Of a DNA stretch of 64,000 nt, positions 1-8,527 are shown piece by piece. The stretch is from Rhizobiaceae bacterium (GTDB lineage: Bacteria > Pseudomonadota > Alphaproteobacteria > Rhizobiales > Rhizobiaceae). The position numbers and the translations under genes were made by a program. The notes under the pieces were generated by a model, which saw only the letters and a list, made by a program, of their open reading frames with translations, ran no database searches and had not been told where the DNA came from. The stretch covers positions 27,331-91,330 of the forward strand of contig CAJPFN010000038.1 in assembly GCA_905339215.1 (NCBI GenBank), read 5' to 3'. Within the stretch, counting starts at the first letter, position 1, and each line of letters starts with the position of its first letter.

Positions 1-1162
1 CGTTGGCATCGGTGACGGCGAGCGGCCCGCCGCGGCGGTAGCAGGCCGGCCCGGGATCGGCCCCGGCCGAGTCCGGGCCGACGCGGAAGCGCCCGGCCTC
101 GTAGTGCAGGATCGAGCCGCCGCCGGCGGCGACGGTGTGAATGCGCATCATCGGGGCGCGCACGCGCACACCGGCGACCTCGGTGTCGAAGGCGCGCTCG
201 TAATCGCCGTCATAGTGGGCGACGTCGGTCGAGGTGCCGCCCATGTCGAAACCGATGACCTTGTCGAAACCTGCCAGCTTCGCTGTCTCGACCATGCCGA
301 CGACGCCTCCTGCCGGGCCGGAGAGCAGCGCGTCCTTGCCCTGGAAGAGGGTGGCGTCGGTCAAGCCGCCCGACGACATCATGAACATCAGGCGGGGGGA
401 CGGGTTGTTACGACCCCCCTCTGGTCTGCCGGCCATCTCCCCCTCAAGTGGGGAGATCGATGCCGCACCCAGCTCCTCCGCCAGCCGGCGCACGTAGCGG
501 CCGAGGATCGGCGAGAGATAGGCGTCGACCACCGTGGTGTCGCCGCGTCCGACGAACTTCACCAGCGGAGAGACCTCGTGGCTGACGGAAACCTGACCGA
601 AACCCATGGCGCGAACGATTTCGGCCGCACGGCGCTCGTGGCCGGGGAATTTCCACGAATGCATGAATACAATGGCGACGGCGTCGATGCCGTCGACCTT
701 CGCCGCGCGCGCTGTGGCCTCGACGGCGGCTGCGTCGAGCGGCGCCTCCACCGTGCCGTCGGCGCGGACGCGCCCGCCGATCTCGACGACGCGCTCGTAG
801 AGTTGCTCGGGAAGCACGATCTCCTTGGCGAAGATGTCCGGCCTTGCCTGGTAGGCGATGCGAAGGGCGTCGCGGAAGCCCTTCGTGACCAGGAGCAGGA
901 CGCGGTCGCCCTTGCGTTCCAGTAGCGCGTTGGTGGCGACCGTCGTGCCCATCTTCACGTCGCCTATCGCCCCGGCGGGGATGGGCTCACCGGGCATGAG
1001 GCCGAGCAGTTCGCGGATGCCCTGAACGGCGGCGTCGCGATAGGCGCCGGGGTTTTCAGAAAGCAGCTTTCGCGGGTGCAGCCGGCCGGATACGTCGCGG
1101 CCGATCACGTCGGTGAAGGTGCCGCCGCGGTCAATCCAGAAGTCCCACCTACCCGTGCTCAC
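1..1162 (-). CDS. Hydantoinase/oxoprolinase family protein, HyuA-like (partial)
   Basis: The N-terminal 387 residues of a HyuA/5-oxoprolinase-type ATPase lie here; the C-terminal part is beyond base 1. The protein opens with [20 protein letters not shown], the acetate/sugar-kinase-fold phosphate loop of the family. It then shows [15 protein letters not shown], a MSSGG motif and [16 protein letters not shown]. Family members hydrolyse ATP to open five-membered cyclic amides such as hydantoins or 5-oxoproline; the substrate cannot be told from this. The chosen start is GTG at 1160-1162, behind GGAGGT at 1167-1172. About 22 extra residues are present before the LMFMMSSGG motif because a palindromic repeat is inserted in frame (see the repeat entry). 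The gene is divergent from the small lipoprotein gene. Confidence 0.85.
   Translation of the reverse strand, partial: MSTGRWDFWIDRGGTFTDVIGRDVSGRLHPRKLLSENPGAYRDAAVQGIRELLGLMPGEPIPAGAIGDVKMGTTVATNALLERKGDRVLLLVTKGFRDALRIAYQARPDIFAKEIVLPEQLYERVVEIGGRVRADGTVEAPLDAAAVEATARAAKVDGIDAVAIVFMHSWKFPGHERRAAEIVRAMGFGQVSVSHEVSPLVKFVGRGDTTVVDAYLSPILGRYVRRLAEELGAASISPLEGEMAGRPEGGRNNPSPRLMFMMSSGGLTDATLFQGKDALLSGPAGGVVGMVETAKLAGFDKVIGFDMGGTSTDVAHYDGDYERAFDTEVAGVRVRAPMMRIHTVAAGGGSILHYEAGRFRVGPDSAGADPGPACYRRGGPLAVTDAN
394..462 (-). repeat. Palindromic repeat inserted in frame inside the hyuA-like gene
   Basis: The arms ATCTCCCC (435-442) and GGGGAGAT (450-457) form a perfect 8-bp stem around a 7-base loop, followed by GC-rich flanks. 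Read on the minus strand in the hyuA frame it encodes about 22 residues including [14 protein letters not shown]. These sit between [10 protein letters not shown] and LMFMMSSGG, which are adjacent in ordinary family members. The frame stays open through the element. The peptide resembles the translation of dispersed intergenic palindromes that I recall from rhizobial genomes; that match is from memory. Exact ends are approximate. Confidence 0.7.
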
Positions 1163-1308
1163 CGACACCTCCGAGACGCCACGCCGCGGGCCGGCACGCT
1201 ACAGATTCGTCCCGTCCCGGGCAAACCGGGCCCTGACAGATTGTTAATCGCCGAAAGCGGAAGTGACGAAACCGTCTGCGCCGCCGCGCATTCTCTCCGC
1301 GACTGCCC

Positions 1309-1330
1309 CCGGCCGGGACGGCCGGTTTTT
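1309..1330 (+). terminator. Hairpin plus T-tract just upstream of the lipoprotein RBS
   Basis: CCGGCC (1309-1314) pairs with GGCCGG (1320-1325) across a 5-base loop and is followed by TTTTT (1326-1330). The shape is that of a short intrinsic terminator, yet it lies only about 20 bases before the lipoprotein start codon. It could be a 5' UTR attenuator, or a chance GC palindrome. Confidence 0.4.
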
Positions 1331-1348
1331 CGATGAAGGAGAGAAGAC

Positions 1349-1570
1349 ATGAAAAAGCTGATCCTCGCTTCGCTTTCGGGCCTGGCGTTGCTGACGGTCG
1401 CGGCCTGCAGCGACGGCACCGACAACACCACCACCCAGAGCGTGCAGCCGCCGGCCGACGAGCAGCCGCTGGGCACCGCCCCCGCCGCACCGGAAGCCAC
1501 ACCCTCGGCGCCGGCAGAAGAACCCACTGACGACGCGCTGCGGCCCGCGCAGCCGGCTCCGGCCGAGTAG
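1349..1570 (+). CDS. Small lipoprotein of unknown function
   Basis: A 73-residue protein with a lipoprotein signal: MKK, a hydrophobic core, and the lipobox VAAC with the modified Cys near residue 20. The mature part is only about 54 residues and is rich in Pro, Ala, Glu and Thr with no predicted fold. It is probably a membrane-anchored disordered peptide. A GGAGA ribosome-binding site lies 7 bases before the ATG. A strong intrinsic terminator follows at 1600-1628, so it is likely transcribed alone. I do not recognise a named family. Confidence 0.75.
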   Translation: MKKLILASLSGLALLTVAACSDGTDNTTTQSVQPPADEQPLGTAPAAPEATPSAPAEEPTDDALRPAQPAPAE

Positions 1571-1599
1571 CCAGACCTCTCAGTCTCCTCCCAGGAGCG

Positions 1600-1628
1600 G
1601 GGGGTCGGGCGCGAGCCCGGCCCCTTTT
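1600..1628 (+). terminator. Intrinsic terminator after the small lipoprotein
   Basis: GGGGGTCGGGC and GCCCGGCCCC form a roughly 10-bp stem with one G-U pair around the short loop GCGA, followed directly by TTTT. It starts about 30 bases after the stop at 1570. Confidence 0.75.
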
Positions 1629-1740
1629 CTTGCCGGCGCGCGATGGCGCCTTGCGTGCCAACGGAACGCCCGTCCTTGACCTGGACGGAAGCGGCGAAAG
1701 GCATCTCGCCAATCACGCGCTTTGCCCTTATGTAGCCCCC

Positions 1741-2460
1741 ATGTCGATCTGGGAAAGACTCGGCGAGTTTGCCGGCCGCCTCGCGACGTCGGCCCGCTCC
1801 GGCGCCGCGGACATGGCGGATGCCGTCCGGACCTTTGTCCAGGGCGATGCGCAGTTGCGCCGCAACGTCGCCTTCTCGGTCGCCATGATCGCGCTGTCGG
1901 CGAAGATGGCCAAGGCCGACGGGGTCGTCACCCAGGATGAGGTCCGCGCCTTCCAGCAGATATTCGCCGTGCCGCGCGAGGAGACGCGTAACGTTGCGCG
2001 GCTGTTCGACATCGCCAAGGCCGACACGGCTGGCTTCGAGGCCTATGCCGAGAAGATGGCGCGACTGTGCGGATCGGGGCGGCCGAACTGCGGCATGCTG
2101 ACCGACATTCTCGACGGGCTGTTCCACATCGCCAAGGCCGACGGCGTGCTGCACGAGCGCGAGGGACGCTTCCTGAAACGCATTGCCGAGATTTTCGAGA
2201 TCGACGAACGGCACTACGAGAGCATCCTCGCCCGCCATGTCGATCTCGGCGATGCCGATCCCTATGCCGTGCTAGGCATCGCGCGCGATCGTCCGTTCGA
2301 GGACGTCAAGCGCCACTACCGCAAGCTGGTCGCGGAGAACCACCCGGACCGCCTCATCGCGCGCGGGCTGCCGGCCGAGTTCATCGCCATCGCCACGACG
2401 CGGATCGCCGCGATCAACGCAGCCTACGAGATCATCGAGAAAGGGCTGAGGGCGGTATGA
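1741..2460 (+). CDS. TerB/DjlA-like protein with C-terminal J domain
   Basis: A 239-residue protein with a helical TerB-like (tellurite resistance B) region at about 40-150, marked by two similar segments, AKMAKADGVVTQDE and FHIAKADGVLHERE. A DnaJ domain fills about 175-239, with the HPD motif in AENHPDRL that stimulates Hsp70 ATPase. The layout matches DjlA-type co-chaperones, but no N-terminal transmembrane anchor is visible, so it is probably cytosolic. The ATG at 1741 matches the family start; an upstream in-frame extension to 1630 has no family-like content. Its stop overlaps the next start (ATGA), so it is coupled to the amidase gene. Confidence 0.85.
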   Translation: MSIWERLGEFAGRLATSARSGAADMADAVRTFVQGDAQLRRNVAFSVAMIALSAKMAKADGVVTQDEVRAFQQIFAVPREETRNVARLFDIAKADTAGFEAYAEKMARLCGSGRPNCGMLTDILDGLFHIAKADGVLHEREGRFLKRIAEIFEIDERHYESILARHVDLGDADPYAVLGIARDRPFEDVKRHYRKLVAENHPDRLIARGLPAEFIAIATTRIAAINAAYEIIEKGLRAV

Positions 2461-3221
2461 GCGGTTTCCTCCCGGATCACGACCGGGCGGAGATCCGCGT
2501 GTCGCCGAACTTCGGACCGCGCCGGGAAGGATCGCGGCCGGACATGATTCTCATCCACTACACGGGAATGGAGTCGGCGGTTTCGGCCGAATCCTGGCTG
2601 TGCGATCCTGCGAGCGAGGTTTCCGCCCACTACCTCGTCCACGAGGACGGCAGGATCGTGCAGATGGTGCGCGAGGCCGACCGCGCCTGGCACGCGGGCC
2701 GCGGTTCATGGCGCGGGCGCACCGACATCAACTCGTGCTCGGTCGGGATCGAGGTGGCCAATCCCGGGCATGCCTTCGGCTATCCCGCCTTCCCCGAGGT
2801 ACAGATCGAGTCCGTGATCGCGCTCTGCCGGGGCATCGCCTCCAGGCACGCAATCCCGCCCGAGCGCGTGCTCGCGCATTCCGACACTGCGCCTGGCCGC
2901 AAGATCGATCCCGGCGAAAAATTCCCGTGGGCGCGGCTTGCTGCCGCCGGCGTCGGCCACTGGACCGAGCCGGCGCCGATCGGCGGCGGCCGTTTCCTCG
3001 CCGAGGGCGACCGCGGAGCGCCGGTCGAGGCCCTTCAATCGATGCTCGCCATCTACGGCTACGGAGTCGACATCAGCGGCACGTTCGATGCGACGACGCG
3101 CATCGTCGTTGAAGCCTTCCAGAGGCATTTCCGGGCGGCACGCGTCGACGGCGTCGCCGACCGCTCGACGATCGAAACGCTGCACCGGCTTCTGTCGGGG
3201 CTGAGCGGGGTCGTCGCGTAG
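2457..3221 (+). CDS. N-acetylmuramoyl-L-alanine amidase, Amidase_2 plus peptidoglycan-binding domain
   Basis: A 254-residue AmiD/AmpD-type zinc amidase that cleaves the bond between N-acetylmuramate and L-alanine. Zinc ligands are likely His34 (LIHYTGM), His141 (LAHSD) and Asp151 (RKIDPG). A C-terminal PG_binding_1 domain lies at about 170-250 (GAPVEALQSMLAIYGY). No signal peptide is visible at the chosen start, so the site of action may be cytoplasmic wall recycling (AmpD-like) or non-classical export. The start ATG overlaps the stop of the J-domain gene. Confidence 0.9.
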   Translation: MSGFLPDHDRAEIRVSPNFGPRREGSRPDMILIHYTGMESAVSAESWLCDPASEVSAHYLVHEDGRIVQMVREADRAWHAGRGSWRGRTDINSCSVGIEVANPGHAFGYPAFPEVQIESVIALCRGIASRHAIPPERVLAHSDTAPGRKIDPGEKFPWARLAAAGVGHWTEPAPIGGGRFLAEGDRGAPVEALQSMLAIYGYGVDISGTFDATTRIVVEAFQRHFRAARVDGVADRSTIETLHRLLSGLSGVVA

Positions 3222-3437
3222 TCTCCCTGCCGCGCCGCGGGCACGCATGTAACAGCCGGTCATCCAAAGTGACTTGGCGCGCCTTCATCGATCCCAATTC
3301 GGCGGGCAAACGGCGAAACGCAACCGGTGGGCGGAGGGCGATGCCGGAAGAAGAAAGCGGGTGGCCCCCGAGGGGCGCCCCAACGCCAACCCCCGCGCAA
3401 GGGCGAAGCCCTGCGCCACGAGAGACAAAAGACCCAC

Positions 3438-4166
3438 ATGACCAGACTTACCATCGCCGCGGCGCTTGCCGCGGGCATGCCCATCTTTGCCGCCAACGCT
3501 CAGGAGGCGCCATCCTTCGCGCCGCAGGTTCCTTCAGCCGAGGAGACAGCATCCGCCGGGACGACGGGCAGCGAAGAAGAGACCAACGCGTCGGAGGGTG
3601 TCGAGTTCCGCATCGGCCGTGACAATGGCTCCGACACGGCGGTCGATCCGACGACGACGGCGTCGGTTGCGACCGAAGCGGCGCCGCGCTCCGCTCCCCG
3701 AGTAGAGCCGCGTCTCAAGGCGACCGCGCGAAAGAGGACCGTCGGCCTGCCCGACACGGCGCCGACCGTTGCGCCGGCGCCGCGCGGGGCCGCCGGCAAC
3801 TACGACACGATCATAGCCCGCTATGCCTCGACCTACGGCGTACCGGTGTCGCTCGCCCACGCGGTAATCCGCGTCGAGAGCAACTACCGTGCAGGTGCGA
3901 AGGGCAGCGCCGGCGAGATCGGCCTGATGCAGATCAAGCCGGCAACGGCGCGGATGATGGGCTACAGCGGTTCCGCCAAGGGTCTCTACGACCCCGACAC
4001 GAACGTCCGCTATGGCATGAAGTATCTTGCGATGGCCCACGAACTGGGCGGCGGCGACACCTGCGGCACGATCCTGCGCTACAACGCCGGCCATGCGGCG
4101 CGGCGCATGAATCCCGTGTCGGCGGCCTACTGCTCGAAGGTGAAGCGCCACCTCGCCGGCGGCTGA
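3438..4166 (+). CDS. Lytic transglycosylase, SLT domain
   Basis: A 242-residue periplasmic murein hydrolase. A Sec signal peptide covers residues 1-22 (AANAQ cleavage region), followed by a low-complexity Ala/Thr/Glu/Pro stretch to about residue 120. The SLT (family 1 lytic transglycosylase) domain follows, with catalytic Glu147 in IRVESNY, then GLMQIKPATARMMG and RYNAGH. It cleaves the MurNAc-GlcNAc bond forming 1,6-anhydroMurNAc. The upstream ORF extension to 3327 would bury the signal peptide, so ATG 3438 is preferred. The 217-base gap before it is GC-rich and shows no clear promoter. Confidence 0.9.
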   Translation: MTRLTIAAALAAGMPIFAANAQEAPSFAPQVPSAEETASAGTTGSEEETNASEGVEFRIGRDNGSDTAVDPTTTASVATEAAPRSAPRVEPRLKATARKRTVGLPDTAPTVAPAPRGAAGNYDTIIARYASTYGVPVSLAHAVIRVESNYRAGAKGSAGEIGLMQIKPATARMMGYSGSAKGLYDPDTNVRYGMKYLAMAHELGGGDTCGTILRYNAGHAARRMNPVSAAYCSKVKRHLAGG

Positions 4167-4177
4167 TCACGGCCTGT

Positions 4178-4200
4178 CGCGGCGGCGACGCGCCGCCGCG
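4178..4200 (+). terminator. Perfect GC hairpin after the transglycosylase gene
   Basis: CGCGGCGGCG (4178-4187) pairs perfectly with CGCCGCCGCG (4191-4200) around a 3-base loop, 12 bases after the stop codon and before the rnpB promoter. It lacks a T-tract, so it may stop transcription weakly or protect the 3' end. Confidence 0.45.
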
Positions 4201-4237
4201 GCTCATGGCAAAATCGGGGAGCGCCGGGCTTTCGCAG

Positions 4238-4267
4238 TTGCAATTCGGCCGGCGAACCCCTTTATAC
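4238..4267 (+). promoter_or_regulatory. Predicted sigma-70-type promoter of rnpB
   Basis: TTGCAA (4238-4243) is followed by 18 bases and TTATAC (4262-4267). The predicted transcription start, about 7 bases on, coincides with the first base of helix P1 of RNase P RNA at 4273. Confidence 0.6.
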
Positions 4268-4271
4268 GGGC

Positions 4272-4690
4272 TGCCAGCTGGCCGGGCGGCCGCACGTGTT
4301 TACGCCGAAAGGTGGCATGTGAGGAAAGTCCGGGCTCCATGGAGACACGGTGCCGGATAACGTCCGGCGGGGGCGACCCCAGGGAAAGTGCCACAGAAAG
4401 CAAACCGCCGCGACGCCGGTCTCCGGACCGGGCGGTTCGCGGCAAGGGTGAAAGGGTGGGGTAAGAGCCCACCGCGCGACTGGCGACAGGAGCGGCACGG
4501 AAAACCCCACCGGGAGCAAGACCGAATAGGGATGGCACGAGGGGCGACCCTCAGGGCGGTTTCCAGCCCCGCCATCCGGGTGGGTTGCGCGAGGCGCATG
4601 GCGACATGCGCCCAAGATGAATGGCCGCCACGTCGCGGCGCCCCTCGGCGCCGCGGCCATACAGAACCCGGCTTACAGGCCAGCTGGCGC
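4272..4690 (+). ncRNA. rnpB: RNase P RNA, bacterial type A
   Basis: This is the catalytic RNA of RNase P, which matures tRNA 5' ends. The conserved core is plain: GAGGAAAGTCCGGGCTCC at about 4321, ACAGAAA near 4393, the GGTAAGAGCCCACCG segment near 4460, and AGAACCCGGCTTACAGGCC near the 3' end. Helix P1 is an 11-bp pairing of GCCAGCTGGCC (4273-4283) with GGCCAGCTGGC (4677-4687), which sets the ends. A long GC arm (CGGCGCCCCTCGGCGCCG, about 4636-4653) precedes the final CAGAACC. Length of about 415 bases is usual for type A. Confidence 0.97.
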
Positions 4691-4838
4691 TTGCCTCTTT
4701 CGAAACCAAGCCGCGGTGCCGCGCTACGATTGCGCGATCCGCGGCGGCGTTCCGCCTGCCGGGCGGTGATGAAGATCAATGCGTGGAACGAACCCGACGG
4801 CAGGATGGCAGCGATTTGTCGCCTGACGGGAGGAGGCC

Positions 4839-7055
4839 ATGACGAACAGCGCATCGAGCGGGATAGAGGCCCGTCGTCCTACGGCCCTTCTACGTGTCCT
4901 TTTCGCATTCATCTTCGCACTTTTCTGCGTTGCTTCCGGTGTCGCAGGTGCTGCCGATTTCGCCAAACCCTTCGCCGGCGTGAAGCCGGTGCGCGGCACG
5001 TTGCCAGTGCTCGTCGTGCTGCTGCGCGCTAACGACCCCGCCGACGCACCGACACGCACCGCCGACGAAATCCGCGACTTCTTCTTCGGGCCGCGCAAAA
5101 GCGTCAGCACCTACTTCAACGAAGTTTCCTATGGGACCTTCAACATCAAGGAAGCGATGGTGACGGACTGGCTTGTGGCGCGCGACGACACCGACACGCC
5201 GGATATCGACGAATCGAGCCATGCGTGGGTCCATGCCGGAGCCGACGAGGCGACGCTGCGCAGGAAGGGCGGCTGGCTGATCCGCCAAATCGAGGCGATG
5301 ACGCCTTTCCGCTTCAAGCCGTATGACAGGAACGGCGACGGCAAGGTGACGATCGACGAATTGGCGGTGATCTGGATCTATTCGGGCGTCAGCGGCCGGG
5401 GGCGCGAGACCTATCCCGAAATCGTCAGGGTACCCAGCCTTTCCCAAGGCGTACAGCTTGGGCTTCTCGCACGTACGGGCGACCAGTCGCCGTGGATCAC
5501 GAGTGCCCACGAGATGGGCCACCAGATCCTCAAGCTTTTCGATCTCTACGTCGACAACAAGGGCTATCCGGGCGTCGGGGCCGGTTCGCTGATGTGCGAC
5601 GACCAGTCGGACGGAACCCATCTCGATCCATGGGCGAAGATGAAGCTCGGCTGGCTGAAGCCGACGGTCGTGACGGAGGACGGATGGTACGACCTGGCCG
5701 ACGTCGAGACCGTTCCCCAGGCGCTGATCCTCCACGACCCGGCGCGCGGCGCGCAGGACTACTTCATCGTCGAGAACCGCTGGCCGGGGCAGTCGCATGA
5801 GGACGTCCTCGCAACGAAGGGCATCGCGGTCTGGCGGATTTCCGAGCGTGACGGGTCCGGAGACTGGGCGCGCAAGACCATCGACCTCGTCTGGGCGGGC
5901 GGCCTGCCGCCGGCCAACCAGATCAAGCCGGGCTACTGTCCGGGCAGGGCGGATGCGTTCTTCGATGGGGGCAATCCGGCCACGGCCTACGGCCCGACCT
6001 GGAACTCGGCACCGGGCAAACTGGTATGGCGCGACGGCACGCCGAGCGCGATTTCCATCTGGCACATCCCGCCGGCGTCGCGGCTGGTGCGCGTCTATGT
6101 CGACATCCCGCCGCGGCAGTCTCCGACCCTGGCTTCGCAGGAGGTCGTCATCGTCGGATCGAGCGCCGATCTCGACCGCCACGCCTCGCCCTACAACTTT
6201 CTGCTGCCCGCCGGGAACCGATTGCCGGACGTGGTCGGCATTGGCATCGCCTCCGACAACCACGTCTACGCCTGGTATCGTAACGGGACTGTCAGCTCCG
6301 GGACGACCGCCGATCTCGACGACTTCAGGCCGCCGTATCCCTACACGATTCCCGGAGGCCGCACGCCGAACGACATCGTCGCCATCGACATCGCCAGCGA
6401 CGACCACGTGTACGCCTGGTACCGCGACGGGACGGTGAGCGCCGGCACCACCAAGGACCTCGCCGCCTACCGGCCGCCGGACCGCTACACGCTGGCGCCC
6501 GGCCGTTCCCCCGCGGACGTCGTGGGCATCGGCATCGCCAGCGACGACCACGTCTATGTCTGGTACCGCGACGGGATGGTGAGCTCGGGCACCAGCCGCG
6601 ATCTCGACGCCTACCGGCCGGCCTATCGCTACAGCCTGCCGCTCGGTTGGGTGCCTGACGACATCCAGGATGTCGCGATCGACACCGGCGACCGGGTCTA
6701 TTCGTGGCTGCGGACCTGGGGCTCCGGGGCGCCGACCGTGGTCTCGGCCCATGTCGACGGCGGCGCGGTGGGGGCAGGGAAGAGCACCGGGCTGCTGGTC
6801 AAGGCGACCGACGGATTCGGCCGGCCGCTGGCCAACGTCGCCGTGACGGTCAGCGCGACCGCGGGCGCCTTCACCTCGCCGACGCGCATCATCACAGACG
6901 ACGCCGGCCTGGCGCGGTTCTCGTGGCGTGCGCCGGGGAGCGCGCCGGCGGCATACGACGGACGGGTGTTACTGGAAATCCGTGCTGCGAAGCAGGGCCG
7001 GGCCGACGGACGCGGCATGGTCGATGTGCCGATCCTCGGCGGCGCCATCCAGTAG
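4839..7055 (+). CDS. Secreted M6-like zinc metalloprotease with 48-residue tandem repeats
   Basis: A 738-residue exported protein. A signal peptide covers residues 1-39 (cleavage near VAGAAD). The catalytic region has the zinc motif HEMGH at 224-228 followed by LFDLYVD, as in M6 (immune inhibitor A-like) peptidases. A full EF-hand calcium loop (DRNGDGKVTIDE, 163-174) lies before it. Four tandem 48-residue units occupy about 443-634, each with a DDHVYAWYRDG-type core; the fourth is degenerate. The last ~100 residues look like an invasin/Big-type Ig domain. An AGGAGG RBS precedes the ATG. The substrate is unknown; a role in extracellular proteolysis is inferred from the motif. It stands alone between rnpB and a minus-strand gene. 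Confidence 0.8.
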   Translation: MTNSASSGIEARRPTALLRVLFAFIFALFCVASGVAGAADFAKPFAGVKPVRGTLPVLVVLLRANDPADAPTRTADEIRDFFFGPRKSVSTYFNEVSYGTFNIKEAMVTDWLVARDDTDTPDIDESSHAWVHAGADEATLRRKGGWLIRQIEAMTPFRFKPYDRNGDGKVTIDELAVIWIYSGVSGRGRETYPEIVRVPSLSQGVQLGLLARTGDQSPWITSAHEMGHQILKLFDLYVDNKGYPGVGAGSLMCDDQSDGTHLDPWAKMKLGWLKPTVVTEDGWYDLADVETVPQALILHDPARGAQDYFIVENRWPGQSHEDVLATKGIAVWRISERDGSGDWARKTIDLVWAGGLPPANQIKPGYCPGRADAFFDGGNPATAYGPTWNSAPGKLVWRDGTPSAISIWHIPPASRLVRVYVDIPPRQSPTLASQEVVIVGSSADLDRHASPYNFLLPAGNRLPDVVGIGIASDNHVYAWYRNGTVSSGTTADLDDFRPPYPYTIPGGRTPNDIVAIDIASDDHVYAWYRDGTVSAGTTKDLAAYRPPDRYTLAPGRSPADVVGIGIASDDHVYVWYRDGMVSSGTSRDLDAYRPAYRYSLPLGWVPDDIQDVAIDTGDRVYSWLRTWGSGAPTVVSAHVDGGAVGAGKSTGLLVKATDGFGRPLANVAVTVSATAGAFTSPTRIITDDAGLARFSWRAPGSAPAAYDGRVLLEIRAAKQGRADGRGMVDVPILGGAIQ
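6165..6740 (+). repeat. Four tandem 144-bp repeats in the metalloprotease gene
   Basis: Units begin at about 6165, 6309, 6453 and 6597, each 48 codons. The consensus contains ADLDxYRPP, then a YxLPxGRxPxD stretch, IxIASDDHVYxWYRDG and VSxGT. Units 1-3 are closely similar and unit 4 has drifted. The spacing is exact, which points to internal duplication. Confidence 0.85.
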
Positions 7056-7210
7056 CGCGCCAAGGCAGCGGAGACCGCGGCACAGGCAGGAAAAAGCGAG
7101 CCCGGCCATAGGGTTGGTCCTGCCGAAGGATGAATCGATTCCGCTGGCTGAAGGATCGAATCAACGACCTCGCGCGATACGGCAGCGGGACCGACGAAGT
7201 TGGTCGCCGC

Positions 7211-8326
7211 TCACCTCACCAGCGCGTCGAGCGAAGCCTCTATCGCCCGCCAAAGGTCGTCGGCAGGCTCGCAGCCGACCGACAGCCGCACGAAGCCGGG
7301 CGCAACCGCGTCACCCCAGCGGGCACGGCGCTCGGCCGAGGTATGGACGCCGCCGAACGACGTCGCCGGCTGGATCAGCGGGCAGCCGGCGATGAAGCGC
7401 TCGGCGGCACCTTCCGATTCCAGAGTCAATCCAATGAGGAAGCCGAAGCGGCTCATCTGCGTTCGCGCCAGGCTGTGCGAGGAATCTCCCGGCAGTCCGG
7501 GGTAGCGGACGGACGCAACCGCGGGATGCGCGGCGATGCGTGACGCGAGGATTTCGGCCGTTCCGCACATACGGTCGAAGCGGACCTCCATAGTCTCCAG
7601 GCCGCGATGGACGAGCCATGCCTCGAACGGGCCGGGGATGCCGCCGGCGAGCTTGCGCCAGGCGCGGATTGCGGCTGCAGCCTCAGCGTCGCGCGTCGCG
7701 ACGTGGCCGAACAGCACGTCGGAGTGGCCGTTGGGCGCCTTGGTGTCGGCCGCGACGACGATGTCGGCGCCGAGATCGAGTGGGCGCTGGCCGAACGGGG
7801 TCATCGTCGTGTTGTCGGCGACGACCAGTGCACCCGCCGCGTGTGCGTCACGTGCGATCGCGGCGAGGTCGCAGACGTCGAGCATCGGATTCGACGGTGT
7901 CTCGACATAGATCATGCGGTACCCGGCAAAGCCGCCATCGGAGAAGGAGGCAGTCGGGCGCGTGTCGATGACGATGCCGAAGACCTTCAGGAAGCGGTCG
8001 GCGACGAGGCGGGTCGTATAGTAGCCGTCCGAAGGCAGCAGCAAGCGGTCCCCCGCCTTGAGCAGGCCGAAGAAGGCGGCGGAGATGGCGCCCATTCCCG
8101 ACGGAAAGGCGATCGCCTCGGCGTCCTCGAGGAAGCCAAGGGCCCCTTCCAGCGTCTCGATGGTGGGATTGTCGGTACGGCCGTATTGACGGAAGCCGGC
8201 CGGGTCGCCGGGCAGGTGATAGATCGATGCCATGGTCAGCGGCAGCGGCACCGGATCGCCCTTGGCAAGACCCTCGCCGCGCAGGTGGGCGAGCCTTGCG
8301 GCGCGCGAAAGTTCCGCCTTGTCCAT
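7211..8326 (-). CDS. Cys/Met-metabolism PLP-dependent enzyme (cystathionine lyase/synthase family)
   Basis: A 371-residue fold-type I PLP enzyme of the MetB/MetC/MetY group, acting in transsulfuration or sulfur amino-acid breakdown. Visible features are YGRTDNPT (50-54 region, phosphate and substrate contacts), the cofactor Asp171 in VVADNT, and the Schiff-base Lys196 in VAADTKAPNGHSD. C-terminal SFGGVHTSAE and RLSVGCE motifs follow. The usual TKY before NGHSD is replaced by TKAP, and the protein is slightly short of the ~390 typical, so the exact reaction is open. Start ATG 8326 has GGAGAC upstream. The longer ORF back to 8443 lacks family residues. Confidence 0.85.
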   Translation of the reverse strand: MDKAELSRAARLAHLRGEGLAKGDPVPLPLTMASIYHLPGDPAGFRQYGRTDNPTIETLEGALGFLEDAEAIAFPSGMGAISAAFFGLLKAGDRLLLPSDGYYTTRLVADRFLKVFGIVIDTRPTASFSDGGFAGYRMIYVETPSNPMLDVCDLAAIARDAHAAGALVVADNTTMTPFGQRPLDLGADIVVAADTKAPNGHSDVLFGHVATRDAEAAAAIRAWRKLAGGIPGPFEAWLVHRGLETMEVRFDRMCGTAEILASRIAAHPAVASVRYPGLPGDSSHSLARTQMSRFGFLIGLTLESEGAAERFIAGCPLIQPATSFGGVHTSAERRARWGDAVAPGFVRLSVGCEPADDLWRAIEASLDALVR

Positions 8327-8527
8327 CGTCTGTCTCCATGGTGCGACCGGGTCAGGAGCTGCTGGTAGGCTGCGGGCACCGGCTGCGCAAGACAGCAGGA
8401 TTGCCAGGGCGCCGGACCAGTCGTGAAGGGCGCCGGTAAACATTCGTTAGGGCTAATGGACGATAAACGGTTCGAGGCCCCGAATGGGGTCGAAGGCGGG
8501 GGCGCGAAGCCCGAAGTATAGAGTATT

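Noticed and set aside
3222..3437. GC-rich gap before the transglycosylase, checked for a riboswitch or SRP RNA
   Set aside because: No cobalamin box, GGAAGCAGCC-type SRP loop or consistent long pairing was found. I see nothing firm there.
4890..6752. A 620-codon open frame on the minus strand opposite the metalloprotease
   Set aside because: The repeats on the plus strand create repeated antisense peptides (VVAGDADAHD-like), but there is no RBS or family pattern. The plus-strand protein is convincing.
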